The translations under genes and the position numbers were made by a program. This document shows, piece by piece, positions 17,287 to 26,766 of a stretch of 33,853 nt of DNA. The notes beneath the pieces are model-generated. The model saw only the letters and a program-made list of their open reading frames with translations, ran no database searches and was not told the origin of the DNA. The stretch lies in assembly GCA_024692825.1 (NCBI GenBank), contig JAILMB010000021.1, positions 1-33,853 on the forward strand, written 5' to 3'. The stretch is from Lachnospiraceae bacterium (GTDB taxonomy: Bacteria > Bacillota > Clostridia > Lachnospirales > Lachnospiraceae). Numbering within the stretch: position 1 is the first letter of the stretch; each line of letters starts with the position of its first letter.

Positions 17287-18615
17287 TTAGTCGTCAAAAT
17301 CGAAGGCGTCTAATCCGGTTTTTCCTTCTTTTGTATCGCCATGTTTTACAAACATCATTGTAATAAAGGCGAAAATCATAAATGCAGCTGCATATACAAA
17401 GTAAATACCGTATCCAAGATGCTCTAACAAAAAGCCGCAGAAAATTGGTGTAATAATCTGAGCGGTCATACTAAAGGTATAGTAGTATCCTGTAAATTTA
17501 CCAACGTCACTTCCTTTACACATCTCAAGTACCATAGGAAGTGAATTTACATTAATTGCTGCCCATGCCAAACCAATTAACGCAAATACAATGTATAAAA
17601 CATTTGAAAAAGCGTCATGGGTGCTTGTATATACAAGACCAAACAAATAGCAGGAAGTCATAATAATGATTCCCCCCAGGATACTCTTTTTACGTCCAAT
17701 CTTTCCTGATATATATCCGACCGGAATATAGGATAGAATTGCTCCAGCATTTGCGATCAAAAGACAAGTGGAGGCTCCACCCAGATTCTTCCCCCAGGTT
17801 TCTGCTGCAAATTTTGTAAACCAGGTTTCAACTGCATTGTAAGAAACAAACCAAAGTGCTACTGAAAAGAGTAAGAATATCAAGCTTCTTTTTACTTCCG
17901 GTGGAAGAACTTCATTTCCACTTCCATCATCTACCGCAAGGTTTTCTTCCGGATGAGCATCTTCGTACTCTTTCATCTCAACCATAATCTTTGCTTCATT
18001 AACAGTTGTCATAACAATAATCAAAGCCAAAATCATAATGGCTGCAACAATGGCAAAAATCAACATGTAATCAATATGTGCCATGCCTTCCGTTTTTGAC
18101 TGAGGATAAAGAACTGCAGCAAGTCCAAGGTAAAGGATTCCGCCAACTGCTCCCATAAGATTAATGATGGCATTTCCCTGACTGCGGAATCTCTTTGGTG
18201 TCAAGTCAGGCATCAAAGCAACCGCCGGGCTGCGATAGGTTCCCATTGCTACTAAAAGTGCACCTAATACAGCAATAAATAAAACAAGTTTTGCAGTAGA
18301 AGGTGAAGCATAATAACTGTTATCCAACAGTGGAATAAAAATCATTAAAATCACTGCTGCTATAGTTCCAAATAGAATAAATGGTTTTCTCCGTCCCATG
18401 GGATTTTTACATTTATCTGAAAGTGTTCCAAAAATAGGAAGTAAGAAAAGTCCCAACACATTATCCGCTGCCATTACCGCACCACTTAAGGTCTCACCCA
18501 TTCCAAAGGTGTCAGTTAAAATCAACGGCATAATATTGTTGTAGAGCTGCCAAAAGGCGCATATGGAAAGGAATGCGAATCCAATCCGAATAGTCTGTCC
18601 AGGTCTAAATTTCAT
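17287..18615 (-). CDS. MFS transporter, GPH/SLC45-like
   Basis: A 442-residue major facilitator with about 12 membrane helices. Conserved cytoplasmic loops are DKCKNPMGRRKPFILFG between helices 2 and 3 and SGKIGRKKSILGG between helices 8 and 9. The RRKPFI form of the loop is typical of the sucrose/glycoside-type (GPH, SLC45-like) transporters. A long hydrophilic central loop lies at about 205-240. The ATG at 18615 is chosen for the GAGGGGG upstream; the frame is open to 18669. First gene of the MFS-GDPD-hydrolase unit; a possible -10 box (TATACT) is at 18644-18649. Substrate may be a glycerophosphodiester, a sugar or another solute and cannot be settled from sequence. Confidence 0.85.
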   Translation of the reverse strand: MKFRPGQTIRIGFAFLSICAFWQLYNNIMPLILTDTFGMGETLSGAVMAADNVLGLFLLPIFGTLSDKCKNPMGRRKPFILFGTIAAVILMIFIPLLDNSYYASPSTAKLVLFIAVLGALLVAMGTYRSPAVALMPDLTPKRFRSQGNAIINLMGAVGGILYLGLAAVLYPQSKTEGMAHIDYMLIFAIVAAIMILALIIVMTTVNEAKIMVEMKEYEDAHPEENLAVDDGSGNEVLPPEVKRSLIFLLFSVALWFVSYNAVETWFTKFAAETWGKNLGGASTCLLIANAGAILSYIPVGYISGKIGRKKSILGGIIIMTSCYLFGLVYTSTHDAFSNVLYIVFALIGLAWAAINVNSLPMVLEMCKGSDVGKFTGYYYTFSMTAQIITPIFCGFLLEHLGYGIYFVYAAAFMIFAFITMMFVKHGDTKEGKTGLDAFDFDD

Positions 18616-18758
18616 TGTCAATTTCCCCCTCAATGTAATTTTTAGTATAAACCCCAAATCCATAATCAATCGTCCTCAATTATGAATTCAAAATTATTGT
18701 AACACTTGTGGATTTATATAAAAAGCCTTGACACTGAAGAATTTTTTTAGTTTTTTAA

Positions 18759-18787
18759 TTAACTGAAATCCACAACTGTGATAGAAT
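18759..18787 (+). promoter_or_regulatory. Candidate promoter for the plus-strand hydrolase-rsuA unit
   Basis: TTAACT and TAGAAT are separated by 17 bases, about 80 bases before the start at 18868. A perfect TTGACA occurs nearby at 18728 but lacks a suitably spaced -10 box. Confidence 0.35.
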
Positions 18788-18809
18788 AATGCTACGCAAA
18801 AGAAACCAT

Positions 18810-18846
18810 AATAGCAAAACCCATCAGCAATATGAAAGTTGCTATT
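18810..18846 (+). promoter_or_regulatory. 5' leader hairpin upstream of the alpha/beta hydrolase gene
   Basis: Arms AATAGCAA (18810-18817) and TTGCTATT (18839-18846) can pair; an alternative shorter hairpin uses AGCAA at 18825 with TTGCT. The right arm is followed by TTTATG, so the structure could act as a weak attenuator. It ends about 10 bases before the ribosome binding site GAGGAAA. Confidence 0.35.
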
Positions 18847-18867
18847 TTTATGCAGTGAGGAAACGAT

Positions 18868-19533
18868 ATGTATATTCAATTAAATTCTCAGGTTATATAC
18901 TATGAACACTTTGGAGAGGGTGAAAAACCTCTGATTCTATTACACGGAAATGGAGAAGATCACACCATCTTTGATGAATTATGTAATGAATTAGACTCCC
19001 ATTTTGATATCTATGCCCTAGACTCCAGAGGTCAAGGTCTAAGTGCCACTCCAAAGGAATATCATTACAAAGACATGGCCGAGGATGTATTAAATCTAGT
19101 TTTATCTTTATCCATAAAATCGCCTGCCATTTTCGGTTTTTCTGATGGAGGCATTGTTTCTTTACTAGCTGAAATCGCTTCTCCAGGATCCTTTACTCAC
19201 ATCATTGCAGCAGGAGCGAATACAACACCGGATGCTTTATCATTCGGCGCCAGAAGGGAAATTAAAAGAGAGTTTAAGAAAAGCGGAAATCCTTTATCCA
19301 ACCTTATGTTGACAGAGCCAAACATTACTCAAGTAGAATTATCCTCTATTTCCTGTCCAACCTTACTGCTTGGAGGGCAGAAGGATTTGATTTCTTCAAA
19401 GGAGTTTAAGAAAATGCAATCCGCTATTCCAAATTCTGAACTTGAAATCTTACCTGGAGAAGATCATGGCAGTTATGTGATTCACTCTTCTACCCTGGCA
19501 CCTCGAATCAAATCATTTATCTTAGGAGAATAA
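18868..19533 (+). CDS. Alpha/beta hydrolase
   Basis: A 221-residue alpha/beta-fold hydrolase. HGNGED (26-31) forms the oxyanion region, the nucleophile elbow is GFSDGG with S92, the acid is probably D in GGQKDLIS (about 175) and the base H in PGEDHGSY (about 200). The length is short for the fold, with a reduced cap domain. No signal peptide. The ATG at 18868 follows GTGAGGAAAC. The gene ends seven bases before the pseudouridine synthase start, so the two form an operon on the plus strand. The substrate is unknown; an ester, lactone or peptide are all possible. Confidence 0.82.
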   Translation: MYIQLNSQVIYYEHFGEGEKPLILLHGNGEDHTIFDELCNELDSHFDIYALDSRGQGLSATPKEYHYKDMAEDVLNLVLSLSIKSPAIFGFSDGGIVSLLAEIASPGSFTHIIAAGANTTPDALSFGARREIKREFKKSGNPLSNLMLTEPNITQVELSSISCPTLLLGGQKDLISSKEFKKMQSAIPNSELEILPGEDHGSYVIHSSTLAPRIKSFILGE

Positions 19534-19540
19534 AACAAGG

Positions 19541-20269
19541 ATGCGATTAGACAAATATCTTTCTGACATGGGTGTCGGAACTCGAAGCGAATCCAAAAAA
19601 TTCATAAAAGCAGGTCGAATTACTGTGAACGGAGCCATAACTACAGATGCTGCAATGCATGTTTCAAAAGAAGATGATGTCTGTTTTGATGAATCCCCTA
19701 TTTCTTACGAGGAACACATCTACTACCTCATGAACAAACCTCAGGGGGTTATTACAGCAACCAAGGATAATAGCAAGAAAACAATTCTTGATTTAATAAA
19801 ACCGGAAGACCGTCGAAAAGAGCTCTTCCCCGTTGGTCGTTTAGATAAAGACACAGAAGGTCTGCTTTTGATTACAAATAACGGAGCCCTGGCCCATCAT
19901 CTTCTTTCTCCAAAACACCATGTTGAAAAAACCTACTACGCTGAAGTTTCTGGAATTGTTACTAAAGAAGATATTGATGTCTTTGCATCTGGAATGGAAA
20001 TAGATCGAGGTGATATTTGTCTCCCAGCTAAGTTGAAAGTTCTTTCCACAACCAGTAATTCTAATAATGGAACCGAAATATCTCAAGTTGAAATCACAAT
20101 CAGTGAAGGGAAATATCATCAGATTAAGCGCATGTGTCTTTGTCGTGGGCACGAGGTTTTATTCTTAAAACGTCTATCCATGGGTCCTTTAAAACTGGAT
20201 AAATCCCTAGATCCAGGATTATATCGTCCTTTAACTTCTTCTGAAATCCTGGATTTATTGAACTGTTAG
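19541..20269 (+). CDS. rsuA: RsuA-family 16S rRNA pseudouridine synthase
   Basis: Isomerises a uridine of small-subunit rRNA (position 516 in E. coli numbering for RsuA) to pseudouridine. The 242 residues show an N-terminal S4 RNA-binding domain (about 1-55, MRLDKYLSDMGVGTRSESKK), then the catalytic domain with GRLDKDTEGLLLITN near residues 99-113, in which the Asp after GRL is the catalytic residue, and the KYHQIKRMC motif near 193-201. The C-terminal PGLYRPLTSSEI closing segment is typical. An AGGAG lies about 12 bases and an AAGG directly before the ATG, and translation may be coupled to the preceding hydrolase. RluB/E/F-type paralogues are the alternatives, but RsuA fits best. Confidence 0.9.
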   Translation: MRLDKYLSDMGVGTRSESKKFIKAGRITVNGAITTDAAMHVSKEDDVCFDESPISYEEHIYYLMNKPQGVITATKDNSKKTILDLIKPEDRRKELFPVGRLDKDTEGLLLITNNGALAHHLLSPKHHVEKTYYAEVSGIVTKEDIDVFASGMEIDRGDICLPAKLKVLSTTSNSNNGTEISQVEITISEGKYHQIKRMCLCRGHEVLFLKRLSMGPLKLDKSLDPGLYRPLTSSEILDLLNC

Positions 20270-20305
20270 ATGTCTTTTTAACCAATTCGTTATTTTTCAA
20301 CATAA

Positions 20306-20346
20306 AAAAGTGATAAACCGAAGATGACCTTCGATTTATCACTTTT
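20306..20346. terminator. Bidirectional terminator between rsuA and serS
   Basis: Eighteen-base arms (20306-20323 and 20329-20346) with a single mismatch and a five-base loop, flanked by A-run and T-run. It lies between two convergent transcription units and can serve both. Confidence 0.9.
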
Positions 20347-20379
20347 ATTTTTAATGAATCTTTCCTTCATCACCTTTTA

Positions 20380-21669
20380 TTAGTGCTTAGGAACAAGTTT
20401 TTCCATGCCACCCATATAAGGCTGTAATGCCTTTGGTACATTTACAGAACCATCTGCATTTAAGTTGTTCTCTAAGAAGGCAATTAGCATTCTAGGAGGA
20501 GCAACTACGGTGTTATTTAAGGTGTGAGCGAAATATTTGTTCTTATCTTTGTCTTTTACTTTAATACCAAGTCGTCTAGCCTGAGCATCTCCAAGATTTG
20601 AACAAGAACCTACTTCAAAGTACTTCTGCTGTCTAGGGCTCCATGCTTCTACGTCACAGCTCTTCACCTTAAGGTCTGCTAAATCTCCGGAACAGCATTC
20701 CAAAGTACGTACTGGAATATCTAAAGAGCGGAATAAATCAACGGTATTCTGCCAAAGCTTGTCATACCAAACCTTTGAATCCTCCGGCTTACATACAACA
20801 ATCATTTCCTGTTTTTCAAACTGGTGAATTCTGTAAACACCACGTTCTTCAATACCATGTGCTCCCTTTTCTTTACGGAAGCAAGGTGAGTAAGAAGTTA
20901 ATGTATAAGGAAGATTTTCTTCGTCATTTAAGGTATCAATAAACTTACCAATCATGGAATGCTCACTGGTACCGATCAAGTATAAATCCTCACCTTCAAT
21001 CTTGTACATCATAGCATCCATTTCGTCAAAGGACATAACACCTGTAACTACATTGGAACGAATCATAAAAGGAGGTATACAATAGGTAAATCCTCGATCA
21101 ATCATAAAGTCTCTTGCATAAGAGATTACTGCTGAATGAAGTCTAGCAATATCTCCCATTAAATAGTAAAATCCGTTTCCTGCAACCTTTCCAGCTGCAT
21201 CTAAATCAATACCATCGAAACGCTCCATAATATCTGTATGATAAGGAACTTCAAAATCAGGAGTTACTGGTTCTCCATACTTTTCAATTTCCACATTACA
21301 AGAATCATCTTTACCAATTGGTACCGAAGGATCAATAATATTAGGAATCACCATCATGCGCTTTTTGATTTCTTCATTCAGCTCATTTTGACGTGCTTCT
21401 AACTCAGCAAGGCGGTCTGCATTGGCTGTTACCTGTGCCTTTACCGCTTCTGCCTCTTCCTTTTTTCCTTCCTTCATAAGCATACCAATCTGCTTAGAAA
21501 GAGTATTTCTCTTTGCACGAAGGTCATCCCCTTCCTGCTGTACTGCACGAACTTCCTGATCAAGTTCAATTACCTCATCTACCATTGGTAACTTATGATC
21601 CTGAAATTTCTTTTTAATGTTTTCTTTTACAACATCCGGATTTTCTCTTAAAAATTTAATATCTAACAT
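20380..21669 (-). CDS. serS: Seryl-tRNA synthetase
   Basis: Class II synthetase charging tRNA-Ser (and tRNA-Sec where present), 429 residues. The N-terminal antiparallel coiled-coil arm (about 30-105) contacts the long variable arm of the tRNA. The core has TSEHSMIG, motif 2 FRKEKGAHGIEERGVYRIHQF and the SCSNLGDAQARR segment of the active site. Motif 3 is written TLNNTVVAPPRMLIAFLENN, keeping the class II arginine but without the Gly-rich LNGSGLAVGR form of the common enzyme. The ATG at 21669 follows GAGGAG. It is 34 bases after glyA, so serine production/consumption and serine charging share a transcript. Ends at the bidirectional terminator. Confidence 0.95.
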   Translation of the reverse strand: MLDIKFLRENPDVVKENIKKKFQDHKLPMVDEVIELDQEVRAVQQEGDDLRAKRNTLSKQIGMLMKEGKKEEAEAVKAQVTANADRLAELEARQNELNEEIKKRMMVIPNIIDPSVPIGKDDSCNVEIEKYGEPVTPDFEVPYHTDIMERFDGIDLDAAGKVAGNGFYYLMGDIARLHSAVISYARDFMIDRGFTYCIPPFMIRSNVVTGVMSFDEMDAMMYKIEGEDLYLIGTSEHSMIGKFIDTLNDEENLPYTLTSYSPCFRKEKGAHGIEERGVYRIHQFEKQEMIVVCKPEDSKVWYDKLWQNTVDLFRSLDIPVRTLECCSGDLADLKVKSCDVEAWSPRQQKYFEVGSCSNLGDAQARRLGIKVKDKDKNKYFAHTLNNTVVAPPRMLIAFLENNLNADGSVNVPKALQPYMGGMEKLVPKH

Positions 21670-21703
21670 GAAAATCTCCTCACTTCACTTTATTAAAAGT
21701 AGA

Positions 21704-22951
21704 TTAAAATTCTCCCTTAAGAGGGTATTTTGCAGTTAAAGAAGCTACGATTGCTCTAGCCTTTTCAACTCCTGCTTCCTGTTCTTTAATAACAGTAGCA
21801 ATTGCTTCAGCAACCTGATCAAAATCGTCGGTATTTAATCCACGGCTAGTTGCTGCAGGTGTTCCAAGGCGGATTCCTGAAGTAACAAATGGTGACTTAG
21901 GATCATTTGGAACAGTGTTTTTATTTGCTGTAATGTGAGCCTGATCTAATAATGCTTCAATTGCTTTTCCTGTCAGTTCATAAGGAACTAAATCCACAAG
22001 CATTAAGTGATTATCTGTACCACCAGATACAATCTTAATATCACGATTCATAAGACCATTTGCTAAGGCCTGAGCATTATCTACAATGTTCTTTGCATAT
22101 GTCTTAAATTCAGGAGATAATGCCTCTTTAAAGCACACTGCCTTTGCTGCAATTACATGCATTAATGGACCACCCTGAATTCCAGGGAATACAGCCTTAT
22201 TAAAGTTGTATTTTTCATTTGCCTCATTGGTAGCTAAGATAAGTCCACCACGAGGTCCACGCAATGTCTTATGTGTTGTAGTAGTAACGATATCCGCATA
22301 AGGAACAGGAGACATATGGTATCCTGTTGCAACAAGTCCGGCAATATGAGCCATATCTACCATAAGAACTGCTCCAACCATATCAGCAATTTCTCTAAAC
22401 TTCTTAAAGTCAATTGCTCTTGCGTAAGCAGATGCACCTGCGATAATCATCTTAGGCTTGCACTCTTTTGCAATACGTTCTACTTCATCGTAATCGATAA
22501 ATCCTTCATCATTTACACCGTAAGGTACAATGTTAAAGTACTTTCCTGAGAAGTTTACAGGGCTTCCATGGGTTAAATGTCCGCCGTGATCAAGGCTCAT
22601 ACCCATAATGTTATCTCCCGGTTCACAAACAGCAAACTGAACTGCCATGTTTGCCTGTGCTCCAGAATGAGGCTGTACGTTTGCGTACTCGGCGCCAAAC
22701 AATTCCTTTGCACGTTCTCTTGCCAACTCTTCAGCCACGTCTACAACTTCACATCCGCCGTAATAACGCTTTCCAGGATATCCCTCTGCATACTTGTTTG
22801 TAAGTACACTTCCCATAGCAGACATTACTGCCGGGCTTACCCAGTTTTCTGAAGCAATCAATTCGATATGTTCACTCTGGCGGGCAAACTCATCACAAAT
22901 CACCTTTGCAATTTCAGGGTCTACATTTTTAATATCGTCAATGCTGTACAT
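21704..22951 (-). CDS. glyA: Serine hydroxymethyltransferase
   Basis: Pyridoxal-phosphate enzyme that interconverts serine plus tetrahydrofolate with glycine plus 5,10-methylenetetrahydrofolate; the main source of one-carbon units. The 415-residue length is standard. Signatures include [15 protein letters not shown] (52-66), the cofactor region [12 protein letters not shown] (199-210) and the Schiff-base lysine K228 in [14 protein letters not shown]. The ATG at 22951 has AAGGAG eight bases upstream. Preceded by secDF (36-base gap) and followed by serS (34-base gap). No visible riboswitch lies in front of it. Confidence 0.97.
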   Translation of the reverse strand: MYSIDDIKNVDPEIAKVICDEFARQSEHIELIASENWVSPAVMSAMGSVLTNKYAEGYPGKRYYGGCEVVDVAEELARERAKELFGAEYANVQPHSGAQANMAVQFAVCEPGDNIMGMSLDHGGHLTHGSPVNFSGKYFNIVPYGVNDEGFIDYDEVERIAKECKPKMIIAGASAYARAIDFKKFREIADMVGAVLMVDMAHIAGLVATGYHMSPVPYADIVTTTTHKTLRGPRGGLILATNEANEKYNFNKAVFPGIQGGPLMHVIAAKAVCFKEALSPEFKTYAKNIVDNAQALANGLMNRDIKIVSGGTDNHLMLVDLVPYELTGKAIEALLDQAHITANKNTVPNDPKSPFVTSGIRLGTPAATSRGLNTDDFDQVAEAIATVIKEQEAGVEKARAIVASLTAKYPLKGEF

Positions 22952-22987
22952 CTTTTTTCTCCTTTTTCCTTTAAAAATTTATTTTGA

Positions 22988-25324
22988 TTATACAATTAAT
23001 CCTTCGTTTTCTTTTGTTGCTTTTTCAGCTTTTTTCTTTGTCTTTTTCTTCTTTGATTCATCTATCTTTGCTGACTTGGAATTTGCTCTCATTAAGAACC
23101 AAAGTTCTGTAGCCAGGCAAATGGATGAATAAGTACCTGTGATTACACCAACTAACAATGGAAGTGCAAACTCACGAATGCTTGATGTTCCTAAGATAAG
23201 AAGCATAAGTACCATGATTGCTGTTGTAAGTGATGTTGTAACAGATCTTGATAAAGTCTGTGAAATACTTTCATTTGCAATACGTGCCAAAGATTCTTTA
23301 TCCTTCTTAGGTGCATTGAATAAGTTTTCACGAATTCTATCAAAGATTACGATGGTATCGTTTACGGAGTAACCGATAACGGTAAGCATACATGCAATAA
23401 ATGGACTACCTACAGAGATTCGAGCAACTGCATAGAGTGAAAGTACAATCAATACATCATGAATCAATGCAATTACTGCAGAACCACCAAATCTTAAATC
23501 CTTAAATCTAAACCAGATATATAAAAGAATTAAAAGTGCTGCTACAAGTACGGCGATCAGTGACTGACGTCTCATTTCACCACCGATGGTAGAAGAAATA
23601 TTTTCTGATGAAATAGAATCTTCTGTAACACCAAAGTTTTCTTCAAACATTGTGTTTAATGCTTCACGTTCTTCTAAGTCAAGGGTACGTGTCTTAAAGA
23701 TAACTCCATTTCCATCATCTACCTTCTGGGTCTGAATATCATTATCTCCAGTTACTTCTGAAACCAAAGGAACGATATCAGAATCAATTTCAGCAATAGA
23801 GTATTCTTTATCGAAGGTAACTGTTGTAGATGTTCCTCCTAAGAACTCCAAGCTATAGTTTAATCCATATCCAGAAATGCTATGAACAAACATGCTTCCT
23901 AAACCAACCAAAATAATGGCAGAAGAAAGGACAAAGAATACAACTTTCTTCTTCATAAAGTCTAAAACCTTAACCGGTTTTGCTTTTCCGTAGAACTTCT
24001 CATTGCGAAGTCCAATTGCATAGAAGCTGTTTAAAATCCATCTTGTAATTGCAAGAGCGGTAAACATAGATAAAACTACACCGATTGCCAAGGTAATAGC
24101 AAATCCCTTAACAGTACCTGAACCTAATACGCCAAGAACTGCTGCTACAATAAGGGTTGTAATATTTCCATCTAAGATAGCAGATAAGGCTTTCTTAAAT
24201 CCGGAATCAATTGCAGATTTTACTTCTTTACCGGTTGCAATTTCTTCTCGAATACGGGCAAAGATGATTACGTTTGCATCTACTGCCATACCGATTGAAA
24301 GGATAATACCTGCGATACCTGGAAGTGTTAACGTAATGTCATACAAGTAAAGGATAGCCAACATAATGGTTGTGTAAATACCAAGTGCAAGTGCAGCTGA
24401 CAATCCAGGAAGTAAATAAAGAGCAATCATCAAAATCATAACGATTACAAGACCAATCATACCAGCCTTGAAAGATGTTGCTAATGCATCACTACCTAAA
24501 GTAGCACCTACAACTCGTGACTCTAATTCTGTAAGAGTTACGTTTAATCCACCGATTCGAATGTAAGAAGCTAGGTTTTCAGCTTCTTCATAGGAAGACA
24601 TACCATTGATAACACAGTTACCATCTGTAATTGCTGCCTGTACAGTTGGTACAGAAACAAAGGCATCATCATAGTAAATACCAATGGACTCGCCAGATGC
24701 ATATGCCTCTGTAGTAGCTGTAGCAAACGCCTCTGTTCCTGCATCATTTAATGAAATGGAAACTACCGGTTCCTGAGCACCTGTTGTCTGGTCATTTTCA
24801 TACTGAGCAGATGCTGAATTTACTTCAGATCCTGTTAAAACAATATCTCCAGAAGCTTCTAATTCTTCAATTGTATAATTCAATACATAAGCACCTGTTG
24901 TACTGTCATATGAATAATTCTCTGTTCCTGCATCGTTCTTCTGACGAATAAAATATAAGTTACCAGGAGAACCTAACTCTTCCAAAAGTGCATTGGCATC
25001 TTTTACACCAGGCACTTCTACTGTGATTCTGTCATCTCCAACGATGTAAACAGAACCTTCTGTTGTTGAATTCTCACCTAAATCCGAATCTACACGCTGT
25101 TGTAATTTATAGCGAGTATCCTCTAAATCCTCAGCAGTGAAATCTCCCTCTGCCTGATAAGTAACACTGACACCACCTGCTAAATCAAGACCAAGCTTTA
25201 AGCTATCTTCATTTGCTTCGTTTGTCCCCTTAACAATTGTTGTGGCATAGTATCCTAGTCCCGCAATCAAGCCGACTACAAGGATTAGGCTTAAAAACCC
25301 TTGCCACTTCTTCATACGTTTCAT
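22988..25324 (-). CDS. secDF: SecDF, fused protein-export membrane protein
   Basis: Proton-driven RND-like accessory of the Sec translocon that helps pull exported proteins across the membrane. The 778-residue chain is a natural SecD-SecF fusion: SecD opens with one helix, LGLDLAGGVSV (43-53), the large P1 domain (about 55-265) and five helices with GMAVDANVIIFARIREE; SecF begins near residue 455 with its own first helix, FLGGTSTTVTF and VIGYSVNDTIVIFDRIREN. The two Asp/Arg-containing helices that carry protons are intact. The start could be ATG 25324 or 25315; 25324 is kept. It lies 23 bases after scfB, so export functions are co-expressed with the SCIFF peptide and maturase. The tail is Lys-rich. 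Confidence 0.95.
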   Translation of the reverse strand: MKRMKKWQGFLSLILVVGLIAGLGYYATTIVKGTNEANEDSLKLGLDLAGGVSVTYQAEGDFTAEDLEDTRYKLQQRVDSDLGENSTTEGSVYIVGDDRITVEVPGVKDANALLEELGSPGNLYFIRQKNDAGTENYSYDSTTGAYVLNYTIEELEASGDIVLTGSEVNSASAQYENDQTTGAQEPVVSISLNDAGTEAFATATTEAYASGESIGIYYDDAFVSVPTVQAAITDGNCVINGMSSYEEAENLASYIRIGGLNVTLTELESRVVGATLGSDALATSFKAGMIGLVIVMILMIALYLLPGLSAALALGIYTTIMLAILYLYDITLTLPGIAGIILSIGMAVDANVIIFARIREEIATGKEVKSAIDSGFKKALSAILDGNITTLIVAAVLGVLGSGTVKGFAITLAIGVVLSMFTALAITRWILNSFYAIGLRNEKFYGKAKPVKVLDFMKKKVVFFVLSSAIILVGLGSMFVHSISGYGLNYSLEFLGGTSTTVTFDKEYSIAEIDSDIVPLVSEVTGDNDIQTQKVDDGNGVIFKTRTLDLEEREALNTMFEENFGVTEDSISSENISSTIGGEMRRQSLIAVLVAALLILLYIWFRFKDLRFGGSAVIALIHDVLIVLSLYAVARISVGSPFIACMLTVIGYSVNDTIVIFDRIRENLFNAPKKDKESLARIANESISQTLSRSVTTSLTTAIMVLMLLILGTSSIREFALPLLVGVITGTYSSICLATELWFLMRANSKSAKIDESKKKKTKKKAEKATKENEGLIV

Positions 25325-25347
25325 TTCCTTCTATTTCTCCTATCCTT

Positions 25348-26721
25348 TTATTCTTGCGCACTGGCCTCTGCCGCTTTAATCATAATGGCACATTCCACAC
25401 GCTTCTTTTGAAGGGCGCATCCAACATCGTAGCAACCGCGAATATCGCCTTCAAAATGATATGCATTTGCTGCGCATCCACCGCTGCAATAATACTTTGC
25501 AAAACAGCTTCTGCACTTTTCTCTAGAATAGACATTACATCCCTTGAACTCTGTTTGAAGTTCTGTATTTTCAATACCCTTCCAAACATCGCCCATTTTA
25601 AATCCATCATTTCCCACAAACTGATGGCAAGGATACAATTCTCCTGTAGGCGTTACCGCCATATATTCTGTACCAGATCCACAACCGCTTAAACGCTTGT
25701 AAACACAAGGGCCACCTTCCAAATCAATCATAAAATGGAAGAAGTTGAACTCTTTATCGGTACCATGACGCTTTACCATTTCCTTTGCCAAAGCATCATA
25801 CTCTTCAAACAATTTCGGTAAATCTTCCTCACGAAGTGCATAATCTTCGTTTTCCGGTGCTACAACCGGTTCAACCGAAATCTGTTTAAATCCTAAATCA
25901 GCAAGATGTAAAACATCTTTTGAGAAATCTAAATTGTTTCTGGTAAAGGTTCCTCTTGCATAGTATTTATCCTGTCCACGACTTTCCGCAAACTTTTGGA
26001 ACTTTGGTGTAACGATGTCATAGCTTCCATCTCCTCTTTGGAACGGACGCATCATATCGTGAATCTCTTTACGGCCATCGATACTTAAAACCACATTTCC
26101 CATTTCCTTATTACAAAATTCCATTACTTCATCATTGAGAAGCACACCATTTGTAGTTAAGGTAAAGCGGAAATTCTTGTCGTACTCTTTTTCCAAAGAA
26201 CGACCATAAGCAACTAAATCTTTCACAACCTGCCAGTTTAAAAGAGGCTCTCCTCCAAAGAAGTCCACCTCAAGATTTCTTCTGCTTCCTGAGTTGTGAA
26301 CCAAAAAGTCCAATGCCTGTTTTCCTACTTCAAAAGGCATAAGCTCTGCCTTTTTACCATGGTACAAACCTTCTTCTGCAAAGCAGTATTTGCAGGAAAG
26401 ATTACAATCATGGGCAATATGTAAACAAAGGGCTTTTACTACCGTAGGACGTTTGGTATAGTCAATGACTCTATCCTCATAAATGTCCTTTGTAAAAAGT
26501 TCTTCGTTCTTTTCTAATTCTGCTACCTCATCATATGCTTCAGCGATTTCTGAAGCGCTTACCCCCGAATTGGCAGCTGACAATTTCGCTACAATCTCCT
26601 CTTTTGTCAAGGATTCATAGTCCGCAATAATGTCATAGGTTATCTCATCCACTACGTGGATGGCTCCACTATTTACGTCTAATACTATATTGAATCCATT
26701 GTTTTTATACTGATGTATCAA
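25348..26721 (-). CDS. scfB: SCIFF peptide radical SAM maturase (ScfB/CteB-like)
   Basis: Radical S-adenosylmethionine enzyme expected to form a thioether cross-link in the SCIFF precursor. The 457 residues comprise an N-terminal peptide-recognition region (about 1-90, beginning MIHQYKNNGFNIVLDVNSGA), the radical SAM core with CNLSCKYC (C106, C110, C113) binding the SAM cluster and FFGGEPLLNW, and a SPASM domain with many cysteines (CGSGTEY, PCHQF, CRSCFAKYYCSGGC, VGC) for two auxiliary [4Fe-4S] clusters. The start is a TTG at 26721 with AAAGGA ten bases upstream; this matches the family N-terminus and there is no in-frame ATG near it. It lies 100 bases after scfA, with a hairpin between, and 23 bases before secDF. 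Confidence 0.95.
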   Translation of the reverse strand: MIHQYKNNGFNIVLDVNSGAIHVVDEITYDIIADYESLTKEEIVAKLSAANSGVSASEIAEAYDEVAELEKNEELFTKDIYEDRVIDYTKRPTVVKALCLHIAHDCNLSCKYCFAEEGLYHGKKAELMPFEVGKQALDFLVHNSGSRRNLEVDFFGGEPLLNWQVVKDLVAYGRSLEKEYDKNFRFTLTTNGVLLNDEVMEFCNKEMGNVVLSIDGRKEIHDMMRPFQRGDGSYDIVTPKFQKFAESRGQDKYYARGTFTRNNLDFSKDVLHLADLGFKQISVEPVVAPENEDYALREEDLPKLFEEYDALAKEMVKRHGTDKEFNFFHFMIDLEGGPCVYKRLSGCGSGTEYMAVTPTGELYPCHQFVGNDGFKMGDVWKGIENTELQTEFKGCNVYSREKCRSCFAKYYCSGGCAANAYHFEGDIRGCYDVGCALQKKRVECAIMIKAAEASAQE

Positions 26722-26766
26722 AGCAATAAATTCCTTTCTAAAAAACTCTTAAATAAACGCACAAAC

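Noticed and set aside
18728-18733. Consensus TTGACA as the -35 of the plus-strand unit
   Set aside because: No acceptable -10 hexamer lies 16-18 bases downstream; only T-runs do. The TTAACT/TAGAAT pair fits better.
18694-18879. 61-residue minus-strand frame in the gap before the plus-strand hydrolase
   Set aside because: It overlaps the start of a real gene, lacks a ribosome binding site, and its translation shows no domain or coherent composition.
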